From Sva-07 sp963707515 (GTDB lineage: Bacteria; Actinomycetota; Acidimicrobiia; Acidimicrobiales; Ilumatobacteraceae), in contig CAVPQI010000001.1 of assembly GCA_963707515.1 (NCBI GenBank), positions 558,001 through 622,000 on the forward strand: a stretch of 64,000 nt of DNA, in the 5' to 3' direction. Below are positions 37,111 through 47,095 of the stretch, in pieces (the stretch's first letter is position 1; each line of letters starts with the position of its first letter). The notes under the pieces are model-generated. The model searched no databases. It had not been told where the DNA came from and saw nothing but the letters and a program-made list of their open reading frames with translations. The position numbers and the translations under genes were made by a program.

Positions 37111-38754
37111 TCAGGGCAGGGCGGTGTAGGAGGGGTTCCAGGAAGCCGCGGCGAGGCGGGCGTCGATCTCGGCGGGGGTCAGGGGGTCGGCGAAGCCCTG
37201 CTCGACGGCGGTGCGGGCGACCGCACGGGCGACCTCGAGGGCGACGGCGCGCGCTTCGGTGATCGCCGGCAGCAAGGTGCCCTCGGCGGCACCGATCTCG
37301 CCGATCGCCGTCGCCGCCGCGGTGAGCATCTCGTCGGACACCCGTCGGGCCTGCACGGCGACGACACCGAGCCCGATCCCGGGGAACACGTAGACGTTGT
37401 TGACCTGGGCGATCGCGGTGGTGACGGCTCCCGTGAGCACCGGGTCGAACGGGCTGCCGGTGCCGATCAGCGCCCGCCCGTCGGTCCAGTCGAGCACGTC
37501 GGCGGGGATCGCCTCGCAGCGCGGCGTCGGGTTCGACAGCGGCAGCACGATCGGCCGCTCGTGGTGCGCCGCCTGCGCCCGCACGACCTCCTCGGTGAAC
37601 AGGCCCGGCTGTCCGGTGACGCCGACGAGGGCGTGCGGACCGACCGCCCGGACGACGTCGATCAGGTCGACGCGCCCGTCGCCGCCGTCGTCCATCCGCG
37701 ACACCGTCGACCACGGCTGGGCGAAGGGCAGCTGGAACGGTGCCAGGCCCTCCATGCGGTCGTGGAGGAGGCCGTCGCGGTCGATGAGCCAGCAGCGCCC
37801 GCGCGCTTCCGCCTCGTCGAGTCCGGCGGCGACCATCGCCCGGACCGCCTGGGCGGCGATGCCGGTGCCCGCCGACCCGGCCCCGACGACGACGAGGCGG
37901 AGCTCGGTGAGCGGCGTCGACGTGATCCGCAGGCCGGCGACGATCGCTGCCACGGTGATCGCCGCGGTGCCCTGGATGTCGTCGTTGAACGAACAGATCG
38001 ACTCACGGTGGCGTTCGAGCAACCGGTTGGCGTGCACCTGGGCGAAGTCCTCCCACTGCAACAGCACGTGCGGGAAGCGTTGCCGAACGGCGTCGACGAA
38101 GCGGTCGACGAGCTCGTCGTACTCGGCGCCGCGCACCCGCTGGTGCCGCCAGCCGAGGTACAGCGGGTCGGAGAGCAGCGACTCGTTGTCCGTGCCGACG
38201 TCGAGGAACACCGGCAACGTGCGCGCCGGATCGACGCCACCGGCGGCGGTGTACAGCGCCAGCTTGCCGATCGGGATCCCCATGCCGCCGATGCCGAGGT
38301 CGCCGAGGCCGAGCACCCGCTCGCCATCGGTGACGACGATGACGTCGACGTCGTGGTCGTGCACGGCGTTGTCGAGCAACTCCTCGACCCGGTCGCGTTG
38401 CGGCCAGGACAGGAACAGCCCTCGCTCGCGCCGGTAGATCCGCGACCACTGCTCACAGGCGAGCCCGACCGTCGGCGTGTAGACGACCGGCAGCAAGGCC
38501 GCCAGGTGTCGTTCGACGAAGGCGTAGAACAGCACGGAATTACGGTCCTGCAACGCCCGCAGGTAGACGTGGCGGTCGAGGTCGGTCTGCTTGCCGGCGT
38601 ACTCCGCCTCGACGCGGTCGAGCTGCGTGGCCAGATCCTCGACGACCGGCGGGAGCAGGCCATCGAGTCCGTAGCGCAGCCGTTCGTCGGCGGAGAATGC
38701 GGTGCCCTTGTTGAGGTAGCGGTTGGCGAGCAGGGCGCGGCCACGCGCCCTCAT
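37111..38754 (-). CDS. NAD(P)-dependent malic enzyme
   Basis: A 547-residue malic enzyme of the long (eukaryote/MaeA-like) type, converting malate to pyruvate and CO2. Signature segments are FYAFVERHLAALLPVVYTPT, the metal site FNDDIQGTAAITVAAIVAG, the NAD fold LVVVGAGSAGTGIAAQAVRA, and LPLSNPTPRCEAIPADVL. ATG 38754 overlaps the TetR gene stop by four bases, so it is co-translated with the regulator. Confidence 0.93.
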   Translation of the reverse strand: MRARGRALLANRYLNKGTAFSADERLRYGLDGLLPPVVEDLATQLDRVEAEYAGKQTDLDRHVYLRALQDRNSVLFYAFVERHLAALLPVVYTPTVGLACEQWSRIYRRERGLFLSWPQRDRVEELLDNAVHDHDVDVIVVTDGERVLGLGDLGIGGMGIPIGKLALYTAAGGVDPARTLPVFLDVGTDNESLLSDPLYLGWRHQRVRGAEYDELVDRFVDAVRQRFPHVLLQWEDFAQVHANRLLERHRESICSFNDDIQGTAAITVAAIVAGLRITSTPLTELRLVVVGAGSAGTGIAAQAVRAMVAAGLDEAEARGRCWLIDRDGLLHDRMEGLAPFQLPFAQPWSTVSRMDDGGDGRVDLIDVVRAVGPHALVGVTGQPGLFTEEVVRAQAAHHERPIVLPLSNPTPRCEAIPADVLDWTDGRALIGTGSPFDPVLTGAVTTAIAQVNNVYVFPGIGLGVVAVQARRVSDEMLTAAATAIGEIGAAEGTLLPAITEARAVALEVARAVARTAVEQGFADPLTPAEIDARLAAASWNPSYTALP

Positions 38755-39312
38755 CGTGCCACCCGCACGTCGGTGCATCCGGCGAGCCCGATCTCGTAGA
38801 GGGCTTCGAGTTGGGAGGGGTCGGCTGGTCCTAGGCGCACGAGCTCCAGCATGACGTAACCGTGCACGGTTGCGTACAGCCGATAGGCGGCGCTCGGCGG
38901 ATCGGGGGCGCCTTCGGCGGCGACGGCGTCGACCAGCGCCGCGAACGACACACGGGCGCGGGCCCGAGCGGCATCGCTCGGCTCGAAGTCCGGCACGGCG
39001 CTGCCGAACATCACCAGGTAGTGCGTCGGGTTGGCGAGCGCCCAGCGTCGATAGGCCCGACCGGCGTCGAGAAGGTCGCCCGCGACGAGTCGTTCGGAGA
39101 CCTCACGGTCGAACGAATCGAAGCCGTCGAGGTAGATCGCCTCGACGAGGCCCTGCTTGCCGCCGAAGTAGGTGTAGACGCCCGTCGTCGAGCAGCCCGC
39201 CTCGACCGTGATCGCCCGCACGGTGAGTGCCGCCGCACCCATCGCGACGGAGCACGGTGAGCGCCGCGTCGAGCAGCCGGTCGCGCATGGGGGTTGACGG
39301 CGTGCCGGTCAC
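38751..39312 (-). CDS. TetR-family regulator, one apparent frameshift
   Basis: About 186 codons. The start MRDRLLDAALTVLRRDG and the continuation AAALTVRAITVEAGCSTTGV, then YTYFGGKQGLVEAI, are a textbook TetR helix-turn-helix, but they lie in different frames joined by one extra base near 39237. The C-terminal ligand domain resembles TetR_C_33-type sequences (ANPTHYLVMFGSAVPDF). It probably represses itself and the divergent carotenoid oxygenase. GTG 39312 has TAACAT exactly six bases upstream, a leaderless layout. Confidence 0.8.
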
Positions 39313-39342
39313 GTAACTATGTTACGAACATAACTTAGTTAC
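39313..39342. promoter_or_regulatory. Nested palindrome, likely TetR operator
   Basis: An AT-rich island within GC-rich surroundings. Outer arms GTAACTA and TAGTTAC flank inner arms ATGTT and AACAT around ACG. It covers the -10 box of the TetR gene (39324-39319, minus strand) and sits about 40 bases before the carotenoid oxygenase, so one bound repressor could block both genes. Confidence 0.7.
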
Positions 39343-39379
39343 GCTCCGGATCCCACGTCCGGACGAGGCAGGAGCACAC

Positions 39380-40795
39380 GTGACCGCCACCGAACCGACG
39401 ATCCCCGCCACCGGCACCGTGCCCGACGACGGCAACATCTACCTCGCGGGCGACTACGCACCAGTGAGCGAGGAGATCACCGCCTTCGACCTCCCGGTGA
39501 TCGGCGAGCTGCCGGTCGATCTCGCCGGGCGCTACCTGCGCAACGGCCCCAACCCGGCCGGCACCGTCGACCCCGCCAACCACCACTGGTTCGTCGGCGA
39601 CGGCATGGTGCACGGGATCCGTCTCCGCGACGGTCGCGCCGAGTGGTACCGCAATCGGTACGTCGGCTCGACCGCGATCAGCGAGCTGCGCGGCCAGCCC
39701 GACATCGCCGGCCGCAACTGGAACGACAGCCGAAGTGGCCCGAACACCAACGTCGGCGGGTTCGCCGGCACGACGTGGGCGACGGTGGAGGCCGGCGGCT
39801 GCCCCGTCGAGCTGACCTACGAGCTGGAGACCGTCGGCCGCAACGACTTCTTCGGCACCCTGCCCGGCGCGTTCACCGCCCACCCGAAGGTCGACCCGAC
39901 GACGGGCGAGATGCACGCCGTCGCCTACGCCTGGGCGCAATGGCTCGATCACGTGCAGTACATCGTCGTCGGCACCGACGGTCGGGTTCGGCGCACCGTC
40001 GACATCCCGCTGCCGGGAATGACGATGGTCCACGACATGTCGCTCACCGAACGCTACGCGGTGATCTACGACCAGCCGGTGACCGTCGACCTCGACCTGG
40101 CGTTCGCCGGCAACTCGTTCCCGTTCCGGTGGAACGCCGACTACGGGAACCGCGTCGGCCTGCTCCCACGCGAGAGGGACGCTGCCGACATCGTCTGGAT
40201 CGACGTGCCGATGGGCTACGTGTTCCATCCGATGAATGCCTACGACACCGCCGACGGGCAGGTGGTCCTCGACGTGTGCCGCTACGAGACGATGTTCCGC
40301 TCCGACGTGCTCGGCCCGTTCGGCGAACCGGCGCCGGCGCGACTGGAGCGGTGGCGCCTCGATCCACGGCACCGCACGGCGAGCACCACCGTCATCGACG
40401 ACGGCCCGAACGAGTTCCCCCGCCATCGCGGCTCGCTCACCGCGCGGCCGTACCGCTTCGGCTACGCCGCCGTGCCCAACCGCGATGCGACCGACGGCTG
40501 GCCGACGCTCAAGCACGACCTGGCGACGGGTGAGCGGCGGGTGTTCGACCACGGGCCGGGACGTCTCGCCGGTGAGCCCGTGTTCGTGGGTCGTCCCGAC
40601 GGCGCCGCCGAGGACGACGGCTGGCTCGTCACGTTCGTGCACGACCACGCCACCGGCACCGCCGAGTTCGTCGTCATCGACGCCCAGGAGTTCGATCGCC
40701 GCGGCTACGTCGCTCGCGTCCCGCTCCCCCAACGGGTGCCCCTCGGCTTCCACGGCAACTGGGTCAGCGACCGCGCCGTCGCCCCGCCGAGCTGA
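39380..40795 (+). CDS. Carotenoid cleavage oxygenase family
   Basis: A 471-residue non-heme iron oxygenase that cleaves carotenoids or related stilbene/apocarotenoid substrates. The four iron-binding histidines are in TAHPKVDPTTGEMH, MVHDMSLTERYAVIYD, YVFHPMNAYD and LGFHGNWV. The N-terminus LAGRYLRNGPNP and HHWFVGDGMVHG are family hallmarks. A CAGGAG ribosome site precedes the GTG start. It is divergent from the TetR gene. Confidence 0.93.
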   Translation: MTATEPTIPATGTVPDDGNIYLAGDYAPVSEEITAFDLPVIGELPVDLAGRYLRNGPNPAGTVDPANHHWFVGDGMVHGIRLRDGRAEWYRNRYVGSTAISELRGQPDIAGRNWNDSRSGPNTNVGGFAGTTWATVEAGGCPVELTYELETVGRNDFFGTLPGAFTAHPKVDPTTGEMHAVAYAWAQWLDHVQYIVVGTDGRVRRTVDIPLPGMTMVHDMSLTERYAVIYDQPVTVDLDLAFAGNSFPFRWNADYGNRVGLLPRERDAADIVWIDVPMGYVFHPMNAYDTADGQVVLDVCRYETMFRSDVLGPFGEPAPARLERWRLDPRHRTASTTVIDDGPNEFPRHRGSLTARPYRFGYAAVPNRDATDGWPTLKHDLATGERRVFDHGPGRLAGEPVFVGRPDGAAEDDGWLVTFVHDHATGTAEFVVIDAQEFDRRGYVARVPLPQRVPLGFHGNWVSDRAVAPPS

Positions 40796-40867
40796 CGCCC
40801 GGCGCCTGCCGACACCGGCCCTGCTCGCACTCACGCCCTCCGCACTCGCGCCTGGCGGTCGGGTGGC

Positions 40868-40873
40868 TAACGT
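40868..40873 (+). promoter_or_regulatory. -10 box of metallophosphoesterase gene, leaderless
   Basis: TAACGT ends exactly six bases before GTG 40880 and no Shine-Dalgarno sequence is present, matching the leaderless pattern seen elsewhere in the window. Confidence 0.5.
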
Positions 40874-40879
40874 CCGGAC

Positions 40880-41698
40880 GTGCCGCTGCGCATCGTCCAG
40901 ATCAGCGACACCCACCTGTCGGAGGGTTCGCCCGAGGCGATCGAGAACTTCCGTCGCCTCGTCGACTGGATCGCCGGCGACCCGCCCGACCTGGTGATCA
41001 ACACCGGTGACCTCAGCCTGGACGGCGCCGACCAGCTCGCCGACCTCGTCCTCGCCCACCAGATCCACCAGCTGCTGCCCGTGCCGTGGCGGGTCGTCCC
41101 CGGCAACCACGACGTCGGCGACGTCGGCGACGATGCGCTGCAGCCGGTCGACCGCACTCGGCGGGAGCGTTTCGCGGACGTGTTCGGTCCATCGAACTGG
41201 ATCGACGACCGCCCGGGATGGCGCCTCGTCGGCTTCGACACGCAGACGCTGATGGCTGGTGACGCGGCCGCGCACGAGCTGTGGGACTGGCTCGACGAGG
41301 CACTCGACACCGACCGCCCGACCGCCGTCTTCACCCACCGGCCGCTGGCAGGCGCCGGGAGGGACGACGATCCCCACCGCTACGTCCTGCCCCACGCCCG
41401 CGGCCGTCTGCGGGCGTTGTACGCCCAGCCGCAGGTCCGCCTCGTGGCGACGGGGCACATCCACCAGTGGCGTCAGCTCGAGCTCGACGACACGCTCCAC
41501 CTGTGGGCGCCGTCGGCGTGGGCGGCGATCGGCGAGGAGATCCAGCCGACGATCGGCGACAAGCTGGTCGGTGCCGTCGAGCTGCGCCTCGGCGACCCGA
41601 GCGACGGTCCGCCGACGGTCGACGTGCACCTCGTGATGCCGCGCGGCGTCGTTCAGCACGTCCTCGGCGTCACGTTGACGTCGCCGTACGCCAGCTGA
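40880..41698 (+). CDS. CpdA-like calcineurin metallophosphoesterase
   Basis: A 272-residue class III cyclic-nucleotide-phosphodiesterase-like enzyme. Metal ligands are in IVQISDTHLSEG, NTGDLSLDG, VVPGNHDVG, VFTHRPLAG and TGHIHQW. It would hydrolyse a phosphodiester such as cAMP in the cytoplasm; the true substrate is open. It stands alone between the carotenoid oxygenase and the enoyl-CoA hydratase. Confidence 0.9.
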   Translation: MPLRIVQISDTHLSEGSPEAIENFRRLVDWIAGDPPDLVINTGDLSLDGADQLADLVLAHQIHQLLPVPWRVVPGNHDVGDVGDDALQPVDRTRRERFADVFGPSNWIDDRPGWRLVGFDTQTLMAGDAAAHELWDWLDEALDTDRPTAVFTHRPLAGAGRDDDPHRYVLPHARGRLRALYAQPQVRLVATGHIHQWRQLELDDTLHLWAPSAWAAIGEEIQPTIGDKLVGAVELRLGDPSDGPPTVDVHLVMPRGVVQHVLGVTLTSPYAS

Positions 41699-41742
41699 CG
41701 GCCGACTCGCGGCACGCCGAAGATCGGCGACATGATGGCCCG

Positions 41743-42567
<825 letters not shown>

Positions 42568-42615
42568 AGCGCCCGCCGCCCCCTGCCCCGCACGGGGCAC
42601 GGCGGCCGGCGTCGG

Positions 42616-44181
42616 TCAGACGATGCGCGACGCGCCCGAGGACCAGTAGCGATCGCGGAGCAGGCGTTTGTAGAGCTTGCCGGTCGGGAGCCGCGGCAGT
42701 TCGGGGTCGAAGTCGATCGAGCGCGGACACTTGTACCGCGACAGGTGCTCCTGACAGAAGCGCATCAGCTCGGCCGCCAGCTCGCCGCCGGCGTCGGCCC
42801 AGTCGAGCGGTTGGATGACCGCTTTGACCTCCTCGCCGAGATCGACGTTGGGCACCCCGAAGACGGCGGCGTCGGCGACCTTGGGGTGCGTGATCAACAG
42901 GTCCTCGGTCTCTTGCGGGTAGATGTTGACGCCGCCGGAGATGATCATGAACGTCTTGCGGTCGGTGAGGTAGAGGAAGCCTTCGTCGTCGAGGTAGCCG
43001 ACGTCGCCGACGGTCGACATCGTCCCGTCGGGCGAGGTCGCCTCGGCGCTCTTGGCCGGATCGTTGAAGTACTCCAGCTTGGCGGGTGTCTCGAACCACA
43101 GCGTGCCGGGTTGGCCGACGGCGCACTCATGCATGTCGTCGTCGAGGACGTGCAGCACGCCGGCCTTGATCTGGCCGACCGTGCCGGGATGCGCGAGCCA
43201 CTCGTGGGAGTCGCAGGCCGAGAACCCGATCGCCTCGGTCGCCCCGTAGTACTCGTGGATGATCGGCCCCCACCAGGCGATCATCTCCTGCTTGACCTGC
43301 ACCGGGCAGGGTGCGGCGGCGTGGACGACGGTCTCCAGCGACGAGAGGTCGTACCTGTCGCGCCCGTCGACGGGCAGCTTGAGCATCCGGCTGAACATCG
43401 TCGGCACCAGCTGGCTGTGCGTGATGCCGTACCGCTCGGCGTACGCCAGGTAGAGCTCGGGGTCGAAGCGCTCCATCACCACGACCGTGCCGCCGGTGCG
43501 GATCGTCAGGCCGACCGCCGCCTGCGGGGCGGAGTGGTACAGCGGTGCCGGCGACAGGTAGATCATCTCGTCGCGGTAGCGCCACAGATCCGTCAGGAAC
43601 GTGAACAGCGGCAGCGGCTCGTCCGGGCGGTGCTCGGGCAATGGGCGGATGATGCCCTTCGGCCGCCCGGTCGTGCCCGACGAATAGAGCATCGGCGTGC
43701 CGAGCCACTCGTCGTCGATCGGTGCCGTGTCGTGCCCGGCCAGTGCCTCGTCGAAGTCGAGCACCGGGATCGATAGGCCGTCACCGGCCCCCTCGGGCTT
43801 GTCGACGATCAGGCACAACGTGACCTTCGGGCACCGGGCGAGCGCGGCGAGCGCCGTCTCGTGGAGCTGCCGCGAGGTGACCAGCACCTGCGACTCGCTG
43901 TTGTCGACGATGTAGGCCAGCTCGTCGGGGGTGAGGTGCGAGTTGACGCACGTGTAGTACAGGCCCGACCGCTCTCCCGCCCCGCACACCTCCAGGTAGC
44001 GGTCGTTGTTCTCCATGAAGATGGCGTAGTGATCGAGGCGGCGCAGGCCGTGCGCTCGCAGCAGCTGGGCGACGCGGTTGGCACGCCCCTCGTACTCGCG
44101 GTAGGTCAACGTGGCACCGGTCGAGGCCATGATCACGCACGGCCGATCCGGATCCCTCGCCGCGGTCGCCGCTCCGTACAC
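42616..44181 (-). CDS. Acyl-CoA synthetase (AMP-forming)
   Basis: A 521-residue ANL-superfamily ligase that activates a carboxylic acid to its CoA thioester. The P-loop is MLYSSGTTGRPKGI, followed by YYGATEAIGFSACDSHEW, the hinge motif DVGYLDDEGFLYLTDRKTFM, IISGGVNIYPQETEDLL and the catalytic Lys in LPRLPTGKLYKRLLRD. GTG 44181 is preferred because a GGGGGAG ribosome site lies five bases upstream. The substrate is not evident. Confidence 0.93.
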   Translation of the reverse strand: MYGAATAARDPDRPCVIMASTGATLTYREYEGRANRVAQLLRAHGLRRLDHYAIFMENNDRYLEVCGAGERSGLYYTCVNSHLTPDELAYIVDNSESQVLVTSRQLHETALAALARCPKVTLCLIVDKPEGAGDGLSIPVLDFDEALAGHDTAPIDDEWLGTPMLYSSGTTGRPKGIIRPLPEHRPDEPLPLFTFLTDLWRYRDEMIYLSPAPLYHSAPQAAVGLTIRTGGTVVVMERFDPELYLAYAERYGITHSQLVPTMFSRMLKLPVDGRDRYDLSSLETVVHAAAPCPVQVKQEMIAWWGPIIHEYYGATEAIGFSACDSHEWLAHPGTVGQIKAGVLHVLDDDMHECAVGQPGTLWFETPAKLEYFNDPAKSAEATSPDGTMSTVGDVGYLDDEGFLYLTDRKTFMIISGGVNIYPQETEDLLITHPKVADAAVFGVPNVDLGEEVKAVIQPLDWADAGGELAAELMRFCQEHLSRYKCPRSIDFDPELPRLPTGKLYKRLLRDRYWSSGASRIV

Positions 44182-44502
44182 GTCGCTCCCCCTTCGTGTC
44201 GCTCCGGCGAACCCCCTCGCCGGACGAGCAGACTGTAGGCCGACCGCGACGAGGCCGCCGGTGCCGACCGCGACGGGTGCGCTGACCGAGGACGAGTGAA
44301 GCGCGGGGAGATCTGGACTGCGCCAGCGGGCGACGACGACATCATCCGACTCTCGCGTGCTCTCGTGGTGTTCCTCGGCCTCGCCGGAACGTGACCAACC
44401 AGCACACTTCACGTGCCCAGAATCACCGACCCGGCTGCCCAGGCCGTGCCGCATCACGGCCCAAGCCCCGCTTCACGGTACATATCGTCACGTCTCGTTG
44501 TG

Positions 44503-44508
44503 TACACT
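44503..44508 (+). promoter_or_regulatory. -10 box and GTGTACAC palindrome of first VapBC-type operon
   Basis: TACACT ends six bases before GTG 44515 and overlaps the palindrome GTGTACAC (44500-44507). Antitoxins of the Phd/VapB type usually repress their own promoter at such sites. Confidence 0.55.
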
Positions 44509-44514
44509 TGCGGT

Positions 44515-44778
44515 GTGGATGTCGCCGTCACCGAACTCAGAGCTCACCTCGGCCGGTGGATCGATGCGGCACGCGACGGCAACGACATCGTGATCACCGA
44601 TCGCGGAACCCCGGTCGCCCGAATCGTGGCCCTCGACTCGACACCGGCAATCGACCGCCTGACCGCCGAAGGCGTCATCAGTCGCCCCATGCACTCGACC
44701 CGGCCCGTCGCTGGTGACCGGCAACGCCCGAAACCGAAACGACCGGTTGCTGACATCGTCAGCGACCAGCGCCGCTGA
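44515..44778 (+). CDS. Phd/YefM-type antitoxin
   Basis: An 87-residue antitoxin. The N-terminal DNA-binding part is MDVAVTELRAHLGRWIDAAR-like (encoded with GTG as start), then NDIVITDRGTPVARIVAL, the family signature. The C-terminal 40 residues are basic and Pro-rich and should wrap the toxin. It precedes the PIN toxin gene by two bases. Confidence 0.85.
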   Translation: MDVAVTELRAHLGRWIDAARDGNDIVITDRGTPVARIVALDSTPAIDRLTAEGVISRPMHSTRPVAGDRQRPKPKRPVADIVSDQRR

Positions 44779-44780
44779 AC

Positions 44781-45245
44781 GTGGCCCTCGTCTATTTCGA
44801 CTCGAGTGCGCTCGTCAAGCTCGTGCTCGAAGAAGACGGGTCAGACGTGGCCGCCGCCTTGTGGAACGCATGCGATGTCGCGCTGTCAAGTCGTCTGGCC
44901 CATCCCGAGGTCTGCGCGGCACTCGCAGCCGCCGGCCGCAGCCACGACCTCACTGAGTCAGAGGCGACGGCGGCCGCGTCTGACTGGGAGCTCTTCTGGG
45001 CATCGATGCGTCCGGTCGAGTTGTCCGCCGACGTCGAGCGAACTGCCGGTTCGCTCGCAGCAACCCATCAGCTCCGCGGGGCTGACGCAATTCATCTCGC
45101 GAGTGCGCTTGCGCTCGCCTCGACAGATCTCACCGTCGCGGTATGGGACACACGGCTCCATGCGAGCGCTGCTGCGGTCGGGTTCGCTGTCGCTCCAGCC
45201 ACCCTCGGGTCTCGAACACGTCATCGAACCATTGGCGCGAGGTGA
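44781..45245 (+). CDS. PIN-domain (VapC-type) toxin with altered C-terminus
   Basis: A 154-residue PIN ribonuclease toxin. Acidic catalytic residues are in YFDSSALVKLVLEE, ELFWASM-adjacent Glu residues, RGADAIHLASALAL and VAVWDTRLHASA. The usual end AVGFAVAPA is followed by about 14 extra residues (TLGSRTRHRTIGAR) read out of frame from a kinase-like fragment that starts at the same place. The original stop appears to have been lost by a fusion or deletion. Confidence 0.82.
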   Translation: MALVYFDSSALVKLVLEEDGSDVAAALWNACDVALSSRLAHPEVCAALAAAGRSHDLTESEATAAASDWELFWASMRPVELSADVERTAGSLAATHQLRGADAIHLASALALASTDLTVAVWDTRLHASAAAVGFAVAPATLGSRTRHRTIGAR

Positions 45246-45522
45246 CGCAGCGCGGTACCAACGCGACGACTGGCCGACGGAGGCATTGGCCGAATGGCAC
45301 ACGATCGAGCCGGCCCCGATCATCATTGTCGAAGGAGTCTCGGCGGGTCGCTCCGAGTGGGCCGAGCATCTCAGCTTCCTGATCTGGATCGAGACCCCAC
45401 GCGACGAGCGTCTCCGTCGTGGGGTCGAGCGCGACGGTATCGAAGCACTGGCCGATTGGGAGTCGTGGATGGCCGGCGAGGACGCTCACTACGAGCGGTC
45501 CCGCACAGAACGCCGCTCGTAA
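45200..45522 (+). pseudogene. C-terminal remnant of a uridine-kinase-like P-loop kinase
   Basis: One frame reads GLEHVIEPLARGDAARYQRD, then IIIVEGVSAGRSEWAEHLSF and APRD-like IETPRDERLRRGVERDG, ending ESWMAGEDAHYERSRT. This matches the C-terminal half of nucleoside-kinase-like proteins. The P-loop half is absent, the 5' end is fused to the PIN toxin gene, and the last residues run out of frame. It is a broken copy. Confidence 0.6.
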
Positions 45523-45834
45523 TCACGATCGATGCCGAGCCGTGGGGCTCCATGCGCAGGCCTTCGACTTGACCGGCGTGCTGGCGTTCGCCGTCGCCCT
45601 CGGCTTCATCCAAATCATGACCGTGCTCCTCGTTCCTCGAACGCCACCCTCCGCCCGCCGCGGTCGACCCGATTCGCGCGCGACACGCTTGCGCTAGCGA
45701 ATGGCATAGAGCCCGAGGCGAGATCCGCAGTGACCATCCGTCAGCATCCTCGATGATCCCACCTGGTACCCGAGCAGATGCCCGAAGCGGACCGGGGTTG
45801 CCAGCACCGAGCGGCATTTCGGCTCGGCCGTCGT
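45523..45834. other. Gene-free stretch in accessory patch
   Basis: About 310 bases between the kinase remnant and the second toxin gene. I see no supportable gene, hairpin or repeat. It is probably decayed sequence. Confidence 0.35.
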
Positions 45835-46245
45835 TCAGACCGATACGACCTCGACGAGGTTGCCGAGAGCTTTGAAATCGGCAGGGTTTCGCGTGTAGAG
45901 CGGGAGCCCGTGTGAGCACGCTGTCGCCGCGATGAGCAGGTCGACTGCTCGTGCTCCGCGGACTTTGCGGCCGGCTCCCACGACCGCCGCGTAGATGCGG
46001 CCATACGCTCGCGAAGCCTCCGAATCGAAGGGCAGAGGATCGAAGGCGGCTTCTGCGCGTTGCAGTCGGTCCTGTCGGCGTGCCCGCTCTTCGGGATCTC
46101 GGGTCGCGTGTGGTCCGGCGGCCAGTTCGGCCATGGTGACGGCGCTGACCGCAGACTCGATGGGCAGATGGGCGGTCTCGAGGTGGTCGAGATCGATGAT
46201 GACGGATGTGTCGAGTAGGCCTCGTGGCCGTCGCTCGTCAGGCAC
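45835..46245 (-). CDS. PIN-domain (VapC-type) toxin
   Basis: About 136 residues. Catalytic acidic residues are in GLLDTSVIIDLDHLE, TMAELAAG, and AVDLLIAATACSHGLPLYTR followed by NPADF. GTG 46245 overlaps the antitoxin gene by eight bases, the usual coupling of vapBC pairs. The frame is intact. Confidence 0.9.
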   Translation of the reverse strand: MPDERRPRGLLDTSVIIDLDHLETAHLPIESAVSAVTMAELAAGPHATRDPEERARRQDRLQRAEAAFDPLPFDSEASRAYGRIYAAVVGAGRKVRGARAVDLLIAATACSHGLPLYTRNPADFKALGNLVEVVSV

Positions 46246-46492
46246 GAGGTGCAGCGTCCTGGTCTGCAATGTCGTCGAGGTCGGCCCGGAATCTGGTCGC
46301 GTCGATCGGCGGGGCGTTGCGGAACATCGTCACGACGGTGTCGGTCGAAACGAAGCGGTGACGGCGCATCGGAGTCAATTCGCCCACCGGGGTTCCGTTG
46401 CGCGTCACGATGAAGGTCTCGCCGCGGTCAAGGCGGCGCATGATCTCACCGCTGTCGTTGCGAAGCTCGCGTTGCGTGATCGCCTGCGTCAT
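46238..46492 (-). CDS. Phd/YefM-type antitoxin
   Basis: An 84-residue antitoxin with the signature TQAITQRELRNDSGEIMRRL and GETFIVTRNGTPVGELTPMR. The C-terminal toxin-binding tail includes RFRADLDDIADQDA. It is translated just before its PIN toxin and is preceded by a perfect palindrome. Confidence 0.88.
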   Translation of the reverse strand: MTQAITQRELRNDSGEIMRRLDRGETFIVTRNGTPVGELTPMRRHRFVSTDTVVTMFRNAPPIDATRFRADLDDIADQDAAPRA

Positions 46493-46499
46493 GCCACCC

Positions 46500-46519
46500 A
46501 ACGTAGCACGACGTGCTAC
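46500..46519 (-). promoter_or_regulatory. Perfect palindromic operator and -10 box of second VapBC pair
   Basis: GTAGCAC-GAC-GTGCTAC at 46503-46519 is a perfect 7-3-7 inverted repeat. On the minus strand TACGTT (46505-46500) overlaps it and lies seven bases before ATG 46492. Binding of the antitoxin would occlude the promoter. Confidence 0.7.
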
Positions 46520-46629
46520 AAGAGGGTACCGTTCCGACTGGACCCGAGCCGAGCGGCAGTTCTGGGCGGCACGTGGTGCCTGTGTCGAGCCAGGAAGTAG
46601 ACCGTGGAGGCCGGTAGGTTTCCTGGCCT

Positions 46630-47095
46630 AATGGGCGGCTGGCAATGCGTTCGCAACCGAGGAGTCGCACTTCGCGGCAGCAGCACTCATGCTGGGTGTG
46701 GGCGCGTACCTCTTCCTCGCCGTAGCCGATTTACTTCTGCAATCCGATCCACGTTGGTGGGTGGTGCTGGCTCTCGCCCTTCCTTGTGTCTTGACAGGGC
46801 TCGGCTCCGAGTCGCCGTGATGGGAGCCTGGGTCCACGAAGCGTCCCGCAAGCTCTATCTGGTGCCTTTCCTCCGCATTCACCGATACGACTTCAACGCT
46901 GTCCTCGATGTCCGTACGGACCACGTTGACGGTGCCAGCATTCCCGTCGTTGTTCACAATGACGGACGCAAGACCAGGATTCCGATGCTCGAACGCAGCA
47001 TCTTCTTCCCTGACATCCTGATCAGCCGGGACGAGGGCTACGAGCCGTACATTGGGCGCTTGCGAAGCCTGATCGGACACTGGGGAGTTCGATAG
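46630..47095 (+). pseudogene. Frameshifted two-helix membrane protein with PH-like domain
   Basis: One frame encodes two helices (MLGVGAYLFLAVADLLLQSD; RWWVVLALALPCVLTGLG). Near 46,800 it must shift by one base to continue as RLRVAVMGAWVHEASRKLYL, VPFLRIHRYDFNAVLDVR and RIPMLERSIFFPD, which looks like a bacterial PH domain. No good start codon precedes the first helix. It may be a real small membrane protein with an error, or a relic. Confidence 0.4.

Noticed and set aside
39335..41659. A 774-codon open frame on the minus strand
   Set aside because: It is antisense to the well-supported carotenoid oxygenase and metallophosphoesterase genes and has a composition-driven Arg/Val/Asp-rich translation without motifs.
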